A model generated the notes under the pieces. It was not told where the DNA came from and made no database searches. It saw nothing but the letters and a program-made list of their open reading frames with translations. Source: CAZTCJ01 sp964612085 (GTDB lineage Bacteria; Pseudomonadota; Alphaproteobacteria; JAJFIK01). Taken from it: a stretch of 64,000 bases of DNA. A program made the translations under genes and the position numbers. Below, one piece after another: positions 26,694 to 35,452 of the stretch. The first letter of the stretch is position 1. Every line of letters begins with the position of its first letter. Location of the stretch: NCBI GenBank assembly GCA_964612085.1, contig CAZTCJ010000001.1, positions 62,001 to 126,000 of the forward strand. Reading direction: 5' to 3'.

Positions 26694-27695
26694 TTACCGC
26701 ATCTGAAGCTTGCGCTCCCAGGCGAACGCATGGCGCACGATCGTTTCCAGATCGTCATAGCGCGGATGCCAGTCGAGGGTCGCTCTGATCTTGCTGGTAT
26801 CCGCGACCAGAAGGGCAGGATCTCCTTCGCGCCGTCCCTGGAACTGGCGTTCGATCCGGGTGCCGACCACCTTATCGACCGTGTCCAGAACGTCCAGCAC
26901 CGAAAACCCTTTTGCGTAACCGCAATTGAGCACCCAGGAGCGGTCCGGTTCGGCGATCAGCTTGCGCAGAGCCGCCACATGGGCCTCGGCCAGGTCCGAT
27001 ACGTGGATGTAGTCCCTAACGCAGGTACCATCCGCTGTCGGATAATCCGTCCCGAAAACCGGAATGACCGGATGGTCTTGCAAAGCCGCCTGGACAGCGA
27101 CCTTGATCAGATGGGTCGCGACGGGCGACGACTGGCCTGTCCGGTTCAGCGGATCCGCGCCCGCCACGTTGAAATAGCGCAGCGAGGCATAGTTGAAATC
27201 CTGAACGGCGGACTGGACCTTCAGGAATTCCTCCGTCAACAGTTTGGAGCGTCCATACGGATTGATGGGCCGGGGCGGCAGCGCTTCGGTGAGAGCGGTG
27301 CTGTCGCGCGCGCCATAAATCGCCGCCGTCGAGGAAAACAGGAAATGCTTCACCCCGTGCTGGCAGGCATATTCGATCAGGCTGCTGCTCTTCGCCGTGT
27401 TGTTGTCGTAATATTTGAGCGGATCGCTCATGGACTCGCGCACCAGCGTGGAGCCGGCCATGTGGATGATCGCGCCGACAGTTTCACGATCCATAATGGA
27501 CAGCATGAGGTCCTTGTCCGCGATATCCCCTTCGAAGAAAGAGGCCTCCTCGGGCACCGACGCCCTGCGTCCCGTGCACAGATTATCGATCACCGCGACG
27601 GGAAACCCGGCGTCCAGAAGCGCCAGGCAGACATGGCTGCCGATATAGCCCGCACCGCCCGTCACCAGGACGGTGCCCACGGAATCACTGCTCAT
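26694..27695 (-). CDS. galE: UDP-glucose 4-epimerase
   Basis: A 333-residue extended SDR that interconverts UDP-glucose and UDP-galactose with tightly bound NAD. The N-terminal GGAGYIGSH motif is near residues 12-20. The catalytic SSTAAIYG threonine/serine segment and NPYGRSK (Tyr-x3-Lys) are present, and the C-terminal sugar-binding region is complete. The ATG at 27695 is preceded by an AGGA site; a GTG 33 bp upstream is in frame but less likely. It supplies UDP-galactose, which fits the exopolysaccharide genes elsewhere in the window. It follows the 57-residue ORF after a 219-bp gap and probably has its own promoter. Confidence 0.95.
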   Translation of the reverse strand: MSSDSVGTVLVTGGAGYIGSHVCLALLDAGFPVAVIDNLCTGRRASVPEEASFFEGDIADKDLMLSIMDRETVGAIIHMAGSTLVRESMSDPLKYYDNNTAKSSSLIEYACQHGVKHFLFSSTAAIYGARDSTALTEALPPRPINPYGRSKLLTEEFLKVQSAVQDFNYASLRYFNVAGADPLNRTGQSSPVATHLIKVAVQAALQDHPVIPVFGTDYPTADGTCVRDYIHVSDLAEAHVAALRKLIAEPDRSWVLNCGYAKGFSVLDVLDTVDKVVGTRIERQFQGRREGDPALLVADTSKIRATLDWHPRYDDLETIVRHAFAWERKLQMR

Positions 27696-27914
27696 TTTGT
27701 CCTGTCTCGTTTTGAGAGAGAAAGGCACGCGAGCGGTGCCATCTCGAGCCGCCGATCAGCGGACTGCCGTTGCGTTCCCTCCGTTTTAGGACGTGCGTTT
27801 CGGCCTTGTCCAGCAGTTCGTTGCAAAGGCCCCTCTGTCCCGTTCCGGGACACACGGGTTAACGCGCGCGCAAGCATCGCCGAAGCCGATGCTCCCCATG
27901 GGAACGGCATAAAA

Positions 27915-28088
27915 TCAGGTCTTGACGCTGGCCACTATCTCAAGCGCCCGTTCCAAGGCGGCGACCCGGCCATTGGCGAAGCCGTGGGCATAGCCATCGG
28001 GCAATTTGGCGCTCGATTTCAGATCGGCCCGCGCCGTTTCCAGTTCCGCTTCCAAAGCCGTGCGCACACGGTCGAGTGTATCGGGCAT
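27915..28088 (-). CDS. Small protein of unknown function, coupled to the SLOG/SLATT gene
   Basis: A 57-residue ORF whose ATG overlaps the stop codon of the gene before it (TAATG), a clear sign of translational coupling. The protein begins MPDTLDRVRT. It has two mostly helical, charge-rich segments (about 5-27 and 40-55) with heptad-like leucine/alanine spacing, joined by a glycine-rich turn DGYAHGFANG. No signal peptide or membrane segment is visible. I do not recognise a family. It could be a small partner or regulator of the large membrane protein. The codon use (GC-rich third positions) looks like real coding sequence. Confidence 0.65.
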   Translation of the reverse strand: MPDTLDRVRTALEAELETARADLKSSAKLPDGYAHGFANGRVAALERALEIVASVKT

Positions 28089-30031
28089 TATTCCGGCAGC
28101 TCCAGATGCTTGCGGCGGTGCACGAAGCGCCAGACGGAAACCTCATCGCTCATGATCTGGCAGGCATCTTCCAGATGCCGGGCCACATCCGCCAGATCGC
28201 CGCGCCGGGCGGCATCCTCAAGACCGTGCTTGATGTCTTTCAACTGTCTGGCCGTCGCCTCGGAGCGTTCCGCCGTTTCCTGATATTCCCCATGGATGCG
28301 GATGGCGCGGGCGGCAACGCCAAAGGCCGGCAGGACGGCCCCGAAAAAAGTCACGAGGGCTTCGTCGAATTTTTTAAAGCCGGTGAACAGGCCAAGGCTC
28401 TGGCCGATCCAATGGCCGAAATAGGCGATACAGACGGCGATGGTCAGCATAAAGAGACCGGTGCCGATCCATTCGAGAGCGTCGTGGATGTTGTGCATGC
28501 GCTCGGCGTTGGTCTCGTGATAGCGGATTTGCCCGTCGATCTCGCTTGCCATCCCCACCTGGGCGATGCGATTGGGCAGGCGGTCAAGCGTGGGGCGGTT
28601 CGGCAAAGACATTTCGCGCACGCTCGCCCGGTAGTACCAGTTCACCCAGCGCGGCCCGGGCCGCACATCGAGACCCAGCGGCTGGACATTGGTGTCGGCG
28701 GTGCGCGATCCGGTCAAAGCGAGGACACGCAGGTGGCGCAAATGCTCCGCAAGCTGCCGGTAATCGAGGAACCGTTCATGCCAGCGCTCTTTGCGCCCCT
28801 TACGGATCAACAGAAGAATATAGAGAATGATTGCCAGTTCGACGGCGACAAGAAACGGCTTCACCCAGGACGGGGTGAGAACGCCGACGACCGCCACGAA
28901 CACAGCAAGCGCGGACAGGAGGTAAAGCAGAATAAAGCTCGACCGGTAGGCTTCGGACAGATAGACGGCGAGATTATCGGCCCAGGCGAAGCGCTTTTGA
29001 AGATTCTCCGCGACCCCGGCGGGCACGCCGAGGCCCTGCTTTTCGGTCTCCTGAAAATAGGCGGACCATTCGGTTTGGGTGGTTTCGGCATAAGGGGCAA
29101 GGGTCTTGTCCGGTTCCTTGTGCCGGTCGCCGAACAGTTTCATGAACCAGCGGTTCAAGGTGCCCCAATAGCGGGGCAGATCGAGGCGCTCCGTTTCCTG
29201 ATAAAAATCGCGCAAGCGGTCATAGGCCTCACCGCCCGTGGGGCTTTCCTCCGTCACGCCTGCCTCTGCCGCGGGCTGGGGCGGAACGGTCAGCCGGCGC
29301 ACTTCCTGGCGAATACGCTCATAGGGCGGATCAAGATCGACGGCACTGGCGGACAGCCTTTCCGCGAGGGCATTGCGGCTTTCCTTGACGGGAATCAGGC
29401 GGATACTTTGCCCGTCCGGACTGATCCAGATCACCGGGATGCCCGCGCTGGAGGCCTGGGCGACGATATCGGCGGTTCCCCCCGGACCGTTGGCGGTAGC
29501 CCCGTCCCAAACCGCGATGACGATATCGCTCTGGCGCAAGGTGATGATGCCGGCCGTGCGATAGGCCAGATCGGCCTCTTCCGGCGTTTCCCGGGAGCCG
29601 TCGAGTTCGAACACCGCGCTCGCCCCATCGAGAAACCCGCGAAAGGCCTGCAAGGCCAGGTCCGATTCGAAATCCTTCGCATACGCCTCTTCGGCGAAGG
29701 GCAAAATGCATTGCAGATCGGCGCCGAGCCGTCCGCCCGCCAACGCCACCATCTGGTCCGCGCCTTCGGCCAGGGCCGAAATGATCCGGATCCGGCCTTT
29801 CGTCTCCCCGGCCGCCAAGGGCTGAAAGACGGACTCGTTCTCCCGGTAGACGGCCTCGAGCGTCTCCTGGATGGCTTTGAGCACACCCGTGAGCACGCCT
29901 TCCAGAGGCTTCGTGTCTTCCGGCAGCTTATTGAGCCGGTGGCCCGTCACCCCTACCCGCAGGACGAGACCGGGTTTGGGCGGGGCCGAACCGATATCCA
30001 GATCGATGGCCGTTTTCACAGTGTCGCTCAT
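28088..30031 (-). CDS. Predicted SLOG-domain protein with SLATT-like transmembrane regions
   Basis: A 647-residue protein. The N-terminal ~230 residues look like a SLOG (LOG/DprA-like Rossmann) nucleotide-binding domain: GVTGHR (27-32), ALAEGAD (86-92), DIVIAVWDG (169-177) and GGTADIV (184-190). Two helix pairs follow, about 364-384 plus 390-409 and about 521-540 plus 556-575. Each is followed by charged helical sequence such as RWHERFLDYRQLAEHLR, as in SLATT-type 2TM modules. SLOG and SLATT domains are proposed nucleotide sensors and membrane effectors in bacterial conflict systems. The domain names rest on motif reading only. The ATG at 30031 has a GAGG site. The 57-residue ORF downstream is coupled to it. 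Confidence 0.75.
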   Translation of the reverse strand: MSDTVKTAIDLDIGSAPPKPGLVLRVGVTGHRLNKLPEDTKPLEGVLTGVLKAIQETLEAVYRENESVFQPLAAGETKGRIRIISALAEGADQMVALAGGRLGADLQCILPFAEEAYAKDFESDLALQAFRGFLDGASAVFELDGSRETPEEADLAYRTAGIITLRQSDIVIAVWDGATANGPGGTADIVAQASSAGIPVIWISPDGQSIRLIPVKESRNALAERLSASAVDLDPPYERIRQEVRRLTVPPQPAAEAGVTEESPTGGEAYDRLRDFYQETERLDLPRYWGTLNRWFMKLFGDRHKEPDKTLAPYAETTQTEWSAYFQETEKQGLGVPAGVAENLQKRFAWADNLAVYLSEAYRSSFILLYLLSALAVFVAVVGVLTPSWVKPFLVAVELAIILYILLLIRKGRKERWHERFLDYRQLAEHLRHLRVLALTGSRTADTNVQPLGLDVRPGPRWVNWYYRASVREMSLPNRPTLDRLPNRIAQVGMASEIDGQIRYHETNAERMHNIHDALEWIGTGLFMLTIAVCIAYFGHWIGQSLGLFTGFKKFDEALVTFFGAVLPAFGVAARAIRIHGEYQETAERSEATARQLKDIKHGLEDAARRGDLADVARHLEDACQIMSDEVSVWRFVHRRKHLELPE

Positions 30032-30381
30032 GCGGGGCCTCGTGCCTCTCTTCGCGGTGGACCGGTCCCGCCGCGTCTTGAACACAGGGATACAGCATAG
30101 TCCGGCTTTGCCGGGATGAGGAAGAGATGCAGACAGCCGGCGCATAAGACGGATGATCGCCCAAAAGGCGCATTCGTCCCATCTCAAGCGCGGTTTATCG
30201 CATACCGCCAAAAAGCCGGACGTTTTTCATCTTCAGCTCTCACCGGAACCATGATAGCTTTTTCTTAATTGCGCGGGGATCTTCCGGTACGAAACAAACC
30301 AACATCCGGCAACCCACGCGCTTTGAAACAAACCGTATTTTGGGGTTGAGCGGCAACCGTAACGTTCATGGGAGTGCCGCA
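30032..30381. promoter_or_regulatory. Divergent intergenic region with a 10-bp direct repeat
   Basis: About 350 bp between the SLOG/SLATT gene and a small secreted-protein gene. It holds no convincing gene. The AT-rich core (30250-30350) contains two exact copies of GAAACAAACC, at 30291-30300 and 30325-30334, 34 bp apart from start to start. They could be an operator for either gene. The stretch 30032-30211 is open in the frame of the SLOG/SLATT gene but lacks a good start. Confidence 0.45.
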
Positions 30382-30669
30382 ATGAAACTTCTTTTGGGAA
30401 TCGCCGCCGTCGGACTCACGGCGGCCTTGAGCTACAGCCTATCGCAAGGGACCTGGGACGACACCGCCGGTCCTCACCTTCATGCTGAAACCCATTGGGC
30501 ATCGGTGCCGGTGATGGACCACGGGGACCGCATGATCATTGTGCGGCGCGAGATTCCGTGCAAGCAGGACAACGGCCTGCGGTCGGCGGAGCGAATGCTG
30601 GTTCTGCCGATTGCCAAGCCCGCGAAAGCGCCGAAGCGGCGCGTCTGGTCCCCGACGGCCCGGCTCTAG
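30382..30669 (+). CDS. Small secreted protein of unknown function
   Basis: A 95-residue protein beginning MKLLLGIAAVGLTAALSYS, a signal peptide or N-terminal anchor. The mature part has no recognised domain and ends in a basic segment (KPAKAPKRR). A GGGAG site lies seven bases before the ATG. An overlapping frame that continues to 30803 encodes a plausible-looking C-terminal sequence with CAPC, so a frameshift near the 3' end is possible. The ABC exporter genes begin 168 bp downstream on the same strand. I cannot assign a function. Confidence 0.6.
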   Translation: MKLLLGIAAVGLTAALSYSLSQGTWDDTAGPHLHAETHWASVPVMDHGDRMIIVRREIPCKQDNGLRSAERMLVLPIAKPAKAPKRRVWSPTARL

Positions 30670-30837
30670 CGCCCTTTCCGGATCACAGTTTCGGTGAGGA
30701 CGGGCCGCAGAAGTGGCCCGTTCCGCTGGAGACACGCTGTGCGCCCTGCAAAATGGCGCGCCTCTATTGGCTGACGCGGCAGGTCAAACCCGGTAGTCTT
30801 TAGCTGAGCGCAACTGAGGCTGAAGGGGGCACCGGCT

Positions 30838-31779
30838 GTGATCGACGTAAAAGATTTGCGGAAAAGCTACGGCGCCGTAACGGCTGTCGATGGCGTCTCG
30901 TTCCAGGCGAAAGGCGGACAGATTTTCGGTCTGCTCGGGCCGAACGGGGCCGGTAAATCGACCACGATCGGCTGCATCTCGGGCCTGATCCGCCCCAGCT
31001 CCGGCCAGGTGCTGGTGAACGGCCACGACGTGGTGAAGCGCCCCCGCCTGGCCAAGAGCGAGCTGGGCATCGTGCCCCAGGACATCGCCATTTACGAAGA
31101 CCTGCCCGCCCGCGCCAATCTGCGCTTCTGGGGGGCGACCTATGGCCTGTCGGGCAAGGCGCTCGACGACCGCATCGATACGGTGCTGGCGGCCATCGGG
31201 CTCGGCGACCGGGCGGGCGACGCGCCCAAGACCTTTTCCGGCGGCATGAAGCGGCGCTTGAATTTCGGCTGCGGCATCGTTCATCAGCCCACGGTGCTCC
31301 TGCTCGACGAGCCGACCGTAGGCATCGACGCCCAGTCCCGCGAACGCCTGCTGGAACTGGTCGAAGCGGAACGCACGCGCGGCGTCTGCGTGCTCTACAC
31401 CACCCATTACATGGAAGAAGCCGAACGCCTGTGCGACGAGATCGCCATCATGGATCACGGCCGGATCATCGCCGACGGCAGCTTGAGCGATCTGCGCGCC
31501 CAGATGGGCCGGCGCGACGTTCTGCGCTTCGACGGCCAGTTCGATCCGGAGACGGTCCGGAGCGCGCTCGGCCGGGGCTTCGGCCCCCAAAGCGGCCTTG
31601 AGATCGTTCAGCTCGATCCGGCGACCCTGACCCTGTCCCTGCCCGGCGGCGCGGGCGCCATGGCCCGCATTTATCAGTGTCTGGACGAGGCGGGCGCCGT
31701 GGTGCGGGAGACCAGCATTAAACAGCCGAGCCTGGAGACTCTGTTCATGCAGCTCACCGGCAAGGATTTGCGGGAATGA
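30838..31779 (+). CDS. ABC-2 type transporter, ATP-binding protein
   Basis: A 313-residue nucleotide-binding protein. Walker A GPNGAGKST is near 34-42, the Q-loop in IVPQDIAIYED, the signature KTFSGGMKRRLN (a variant of LSGGQ), Walker B VLLLDEPTVGID and the switch histidine in YTTHYMEEAE. The long C-terminal extension is typical of DrrA/CcmA-like exporters. It starts with GTG after a GAAGGGGG site and overlaps the first permease gene by four bases. With two large permeases behind it, it should power a heterodimeric export system (drug, lipid or polymer); the substrate is unknown. Confidence 0.94.
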   Translation: MIDVKDLRKSYGAVTAVDGVSFQAKGGQIFGLLGPNGAGKSTTIGCISGLIRPSSGQVLVNGHDVVKRPRLAKSELGIVPQDIAIYEDLPARANLRFWGATYGLSGKALDDRIDTVLAAIGLGDRAGDAPKTFSGGMKRRLNFGCGIVHQPTVLLLDEPTVGIDAQSRERLLELVEAERTRGVCVLYTTHYMEEAERLCDEIAIMDHGRIIADGSLSDLRAQMGRRDVLRFDGQFDPETVRSALGRGFGPQSGLEIVQLDPATLTLSLPGGAGAMARIYQCLDEAGAVVRETSIKQPSLETLFMQLTGKDLRE

Positions 31780-33035
31780 GCGGGCTCGGCTTTCTCCAGG
31801 CGACCATCGCCAAGGACCTGCGCCGTCGCGGCACCGAATGGTTCGCCATCCTGTCCTGGATCGCCATCCCCTTGTTCGTCGGCAGCCTGATCATGCTGAT
31901 CAGCAGCGGGGACAACGGGCCACAGCCCAAGGGCACCCTGCTTCTGACCGACGAGGATCAGACCTTCGTCAGCGGCGCCGTCGCCCAGGCGTTCCAGAAC
32001 GGTCCGCTGGCGGACATGATCACCGTGGAGATGGTCAACCGGGAGGATGGCTCAACGCGCATTGAAGCAGGCGAAGCCAGCAGCTGGCTGGTGATCCCGG
32101 ACGGCTTCACCGACGCCCTGTTGCGCGAGCAACCGACAACTCTCAGCCTCAAGACCAATCCGTCCCAGCGCATCCTGCCCTCGATCATCACCGAGACCGT
32201 GAACCTGATCGCCGATGCAGGCTTTTATATCCAACGGCTGTTCAAGCCGGAACTGGCGCTGCTGGCCGATCTGATCGACGAGGCCGAGGCTGAAGGCGAA
32301 GGCCCGCCTGCGCCGGAAGTGGGTCTCCTGGCCCAGACCCTGACCACCAAGATCAACACGCTCGCCGAGACCCTGTTCGAGACCTCGCTGACCGTCACAC
32401 AAGTCCGGGAGGAGGTCATCGAAGAGGCGCAAGGCCCCTCGCTCGCCGATCTGTTCCTGCCGGGCCTGCTGCTCATGGGGCTGATGTTCGCCGCCGGCGG
32501 TCTCGCGGAAGACTGGTGGCAGGAACGCCTGCAATCCACCCTGCGCCGCCATGTGAGCGCGCCGCGTTCCGTGTTCTTTCTGATCCTGGGCAAGGCGCTT
32601 GCGGCGCTGACCATTCTGAGCGTCGTGGCGTTCGTGACCTTGAGCGCGGGCTTTGCCTATCTGGGCCTGCCTTTGAGCCTGTTTCCCTCCGCTTTCGCCT
32701 GGCTGCTGGCGGGCGGGCTCGCGCTCTATTTGATGCTGTCCTTCGTGCTGATGCTGGCACCGAACCGTCAGGGCGCGTCCATCCTGTCCAATCTGGTGAC
32801 CATCCCGCTCCTGATGATGGGCGGCAGCTTCTTTCCCCTGGCGGCCATGCCCGCCGCGATCGCGGCCATCGGCCAGTGGACGCCCAACGGCTACATGACC
32901 AAAGCGCTCGGCAGCTATCTCCAGGGCGGCGGTGCGGACGGCCTTTGGCTGGGCGCCGGTCCGGTCGTGCTCGGTTTCATCGTCTTATGTCTTGTTCTCG
33001 TGACATTCAGCGCCATGCGCTTTACACGAGCCTGA
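31776..33035 (+). CDS. ABC-2 type transporter permease (first subunit)
   Basis: A 419-residue permease of the ABC-2 (YhgE/YbhR-like) type. One membrane helix near residues 24-45 precedes a periplasmic domain of about 180 residues, and five to six helices fill the C-terminal half (from about 225). The helix after GLLLMGLMFAAGGLAEDWWQE marks the start of the membrane core. It is coupled to the ATPase gene by an ATGA overlap and lies 18 bp before the second permease. The two similar permeases most likely form a heterodimer. Confidence 0.9.
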   Translation: MSGLGFLQATIAKDLRRRGTEWFAILSWIAIPLFVGSLIMLISSGDNGPQPKGTLLLTDEDQTFVSGAVAQAFQNGPLADMITVEMVNREDGSTRIEAGEASSWLVIPDGFTDALLREQPTTLSLKTNPSQRILPSIITETVNLIADAGFYIQRLFKPELALLADLIDEAEAEGEGPPAPEVGLLAQTLTTKINTLAETLFETSLTVTQVREEVIEEAQGPSLADLFLPGLLLMGLMFAAGGLAEDWWQERLQSTLRRHVSAPRSVFFLILGKALAALTILSVVAFVTLSAGFAYLGLPLSLFPSAFAWLLAGGLALYLMLSFVLMLAPNRQGASILSNLVTIPLLMMGGSFFPLAAMPAAIAAIGQWTPNGYMTKALGSYLQGGGADGLWLGAGPVVLGFIVLCLVLVTFSAMRFTRA

Positions 33036-33053
33036 GCCGGAGCGACCGATCCC

Positions 33054-34241
33054 ATGCTGCAAAAAATCCTGTTCATCGCCCGGCACGACCTCCTCAACAA
33101 TCTGCGGCAGCGCGAGACTCTGTTCTGGCTGTTCGTCATGCCGCCGATCTTCATTTTCTTCATCGGCAGCGCCACGGGCGGCTTTGGTGGCGGCTCGCAG
33201 GCCGACCGGCCCGATCGCATCACGCTGATCGAGAAAGGCACCAGCGGCGTGCTGGCCGATCAGCTCGTCCATCAGTTGGAGCAGAGCAATTTCGCCGTCA
33301 CCCGCCGCGCCGCGCCGCTGCCCGAAACGGACGCGGAGGGCAATCCCGTGCGCCCGCCCTTCCGCAGCCTGACGGTGCCGGACGGTTTTACACAGACGGT
33401 GCTCGAAGGCGGCGATGTGGACCTGCCCTTCTCCACCCGCGCCTCGGCGCTCGATGAGGACTACGACGTATTCCGCGTCAACCGGGCGGCCTTCACCGTG
33501 CTCGCCGATCTGGCGGCAGTGCGCGCCGCCAAGGCCGATGCGGGCGACACGAGCGCCCCGGCGGCAAGCGATTTCGAGGCCCTCAACGCCGCGCCGCGCA
33601 CGATCGCCGTGGACGCTTCCCCGGCCGGGCGGCGTCAGACCATTCCCAGCGGGTTCGAACAGGCCGTGCCCGGCAATCTGGTGATGTTCACCATGCTGGT
33701 GCTGCTCACAAGCGGCAGCGTGCTCTTGGTGGTGGAGCGCAGGCAAGGGCTGCTGCGCCGGCTGGCGTCAGCGCCCATGAACCGCGGCCAGATCGTCAGC
33801 GGCAAATGGCTGTCCCGCCTGATCCTGGGGTTCATTCAGATCGTCTATGCCATGATCCTCGGCACCTCGTTTTTCGCCATGGATTGGGGCCCGGATCTGC
33901 CCATGATCTTCGCGGTGCTGATCGGCTGGGCGGCTTTATGCGCCTCCGGAGCGTTTCTGTTGGGCTCGCTCGCAAATTCCGAAGGTCAGGCCACGGGCTT
34001 TGGCGTCTTGGCATCCCTTGTTCTGGCGTCGCTGGGCGGCTGCTGGTGGCCGGTCGAGATCACGCCTGAATGGATGCAAAGCCTGTCACTGGTGCTGCCG
34101 TCGGGCTGGACCATGGACGCGCTTCACAAGCTTGTGAGCTTCCAGGCGGGCGCGGCTTCCGCCCTGCCCCACACCATAGCGCTCTGGGTCAGCGCCCTGA
34201 TTGTCGGTATCATCGCCGTCAACCGGTTCCGCTACCAATAA
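33054..34241 (+). CDS. ABC-2 type transporter permease (second subunit)
   Basis: A 395-residue paralogue of the preceding permease. It has the same plan: an N-terminal helix (about 21-40, ending in GSATGGFGGGS), a periplasmic domain to about residue 200, and six helices to the C-terminus. The conserved RRQGLLRRLASAPMNRGQIVSG motif before the second helix group is typical of ABC-2 permeases. It ends the three-gene exporter operon; a DUF488 gene converges from the other side after 50 bp. Confidence 0.9.
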   Translation: MLQKILFIARHDLLNNLRQRETLFWLFVMPPIFIFFIGSATGGFGGGSQADRPDRITLIEKGTSGVLADQLVHQLEQSNFAVTRRAAPLPETDAEGNPVRPPFRSLTVPDGFTQTVLEGGDVDLPFSTRASALDEDYDVFRVNRAAFTVLADLAAVRAAKADAGDTSAPAASDFEALNAAPRTIAVDASPAGRRQTIPSGFEQAVPGNLVMFTMLVLLTSGSVLLVVERRQGLLRRLASAPMNRGQIVSGKWLSRLILGFIQIVYAMILGTSFFAMDWGPDLPMIFAVLIGWAALCASGAFLLGSLANSEGQATGFGVLASLVLASLGGCWWPVEITPEWMQSLSLVLPSGWTMDALHKLVSFQAGAASALPHTIALWVSALIVGIIAVNRFRYQ

Positions 34242-34291
34242 AGCTCTGTCGAGAAGAAAGAGAGAGCCATGACCGGTCTCCCCTCTGAAGA

Positions 34292-34669
34292 TCAGTCTTT
34301 GAGCGCCGGTTTTTCTTCGAGAAAAGCACGGAGCGCGACGGCATTGTTGCGCTCCGTGTCTTTGGCGGCGAACAGCAGGGTCACGGCTTTCGTCTTGGCC
34401 ACGGCGCGCAGCTTGTCCAGCGTGGCGGCGGCTTCCGGCGCGGTGAGTTCCAGCCTGTAGCGGGCCAGGAATTCCTCCCACCGGTCGTGATTATGATCGA
34501 AGTCCTTGCGCAGGGCGGTGCTTGGCGCGATCTCCTTGGCCCAGCAATCGATCCCGGCCCTGTCCTTCGCAAGCCCACGCGGCCACAGCCGGTCCACCAG
34601 AACCCGCACGCCATCCTCCGCTTCCGGCGGATCGTAGATCCTCTTGATACGGAAGCCTTTAGCGGTCAT
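34292..34669 (-). CDS. DUF488 family protein
   Basis: A 125-residue cytoplasmic protein whose N-terminus carries the family motif RIYDPPEAEDGVRVLVDRLW, with PRG following. A later KDFDHNHDRWEEF segment and the TLLFAAKDTERNNA stretch complete the domain. The biochemical role is not established, though it is often found beside redox or stress genes. The ATG overlaps the stop of the AhpD-like gene by four bases, so the pair is translated together. Confidence 0.92.
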   Translation of the reverse strand: MTAKGFRIKRIYDPPEAEDGVRVLVDRLWPRGLAKDRAGIDCWAKEIAPSTALRKDFDHNHDRWEEFLARYRLELTAPEAAATLDKLRAVAKTKAVTLLFAAKDTERNNAVALRAFLEEKPALKD

Positions 34670-35283
34670 CGCCACTCCGTATGATCGTCGTCCACATGCT
34701 TGCCGCCGGTCCAGTCGGTCTTGCCCTTGAGGAAGCGCTCGCCGATGGCCTTGGGCGAGTCTTCCAGATCCGTCGCCATGGAATCGTTCCAGCGGTTGAG
34801 AAAGCCGTACAGACAGGCCACGCCCAGGATCTCGACAATCTGGCTTTCGCTCCAGTGCTCGCGCAAGCGCGCGAACAGGTCCTTGGTCACCGCATTGGGC
34901 ACGGCGGCGGCGCATTGGGCGAATTCGAGCGCCACCCGTTCGGCCTCCGTGAACAGAGGACTGCGCTCATAGTCCCAAAGGGCGGCGACCTTCTCGTCGT
35001 CGATACCGTGAATGCGCGCCGCCACCAGGCTGTGCGCCTCGCAATACTGGCAGCCGGCCGCATGGCTCGCCATATGGGCCAAAAGCCGTTTGAAGCCCAG
35101 ATCCACCTCCCCTTCCGGATCCATCACGCCCCGGGTGAGCGCCCCGAAGCCATGCACGATCCCGGGCCGGCGCTGCATGGTCAAAACGCTGTTGGGGACG
35201 AAACCCAGGATCCGGCGCATCAGGTCGAAAGTGTCCTTCAGCTCCGGCGTGGTGTCTTCGGGAAGGGGCTGCATATGGGCCAT
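34666..35283 (-). CDS. Carboxymuconolactone decarboxylase / AhpD-like protein
   Basis: A 205-residue all-helical protein of the AhpD-like superfamily. The redox motif CQYCEAH provides C78 and C81 plus H84, the residues used by alkylhydroperoxidases. The ATG at 35283 has a GGAG site six bases upstream; an ATG at 35307 is in frame but less likely. It probably acts in peroxide detoxification or a related redox reaction. It is the first gene of a two-gene operon with the DUF488 gene and is divergent from the MurD-like gene. Confidence 0.9.
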   Translation of the reverse strand: MAHMQPLPEDTTPELKDTFDLMRRILGFVPNSVLTMQRRPGIVHGFGALTRGVMDPEGEVDLGFKRLLAHMASHAAGCQYCEAHSLVAARIHGIDDEKVAALWDYERSPLFTEAERVALEFAQCAAAVPNAVTKDLFARLREHWSESQIVEILGVACLYGFLNRWNDSMATDLEDSPKAIGERFLKGKTDWTGGKHVDDDHTEWR

Positions 35284-35452
35284 CGGAGGCTCCTTCATCT
35301 CAATCATGGAAACACCGGCACTATATAATAGTCTCTAGCGAGGATGCACACTGCGGTGTTTGTGCCTGCCGGTCATGAGCTTGCCCCAATCGCCCGGCAG
35401 TGCGTTATGCTTTCCGCATGCGGTGTGTTTTTCAAGGAGCCCCGACCGAGCC

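Noticed and set aside
28076..30100. A 674-codon open frame on the plus strand opposite the SLOG/SLATT gene
   Set aside because: Low-complexity Gly/Arg/His-rich product with no good start; the minus-strand gene has motifs, membrane helices and a ribosome-binding site.
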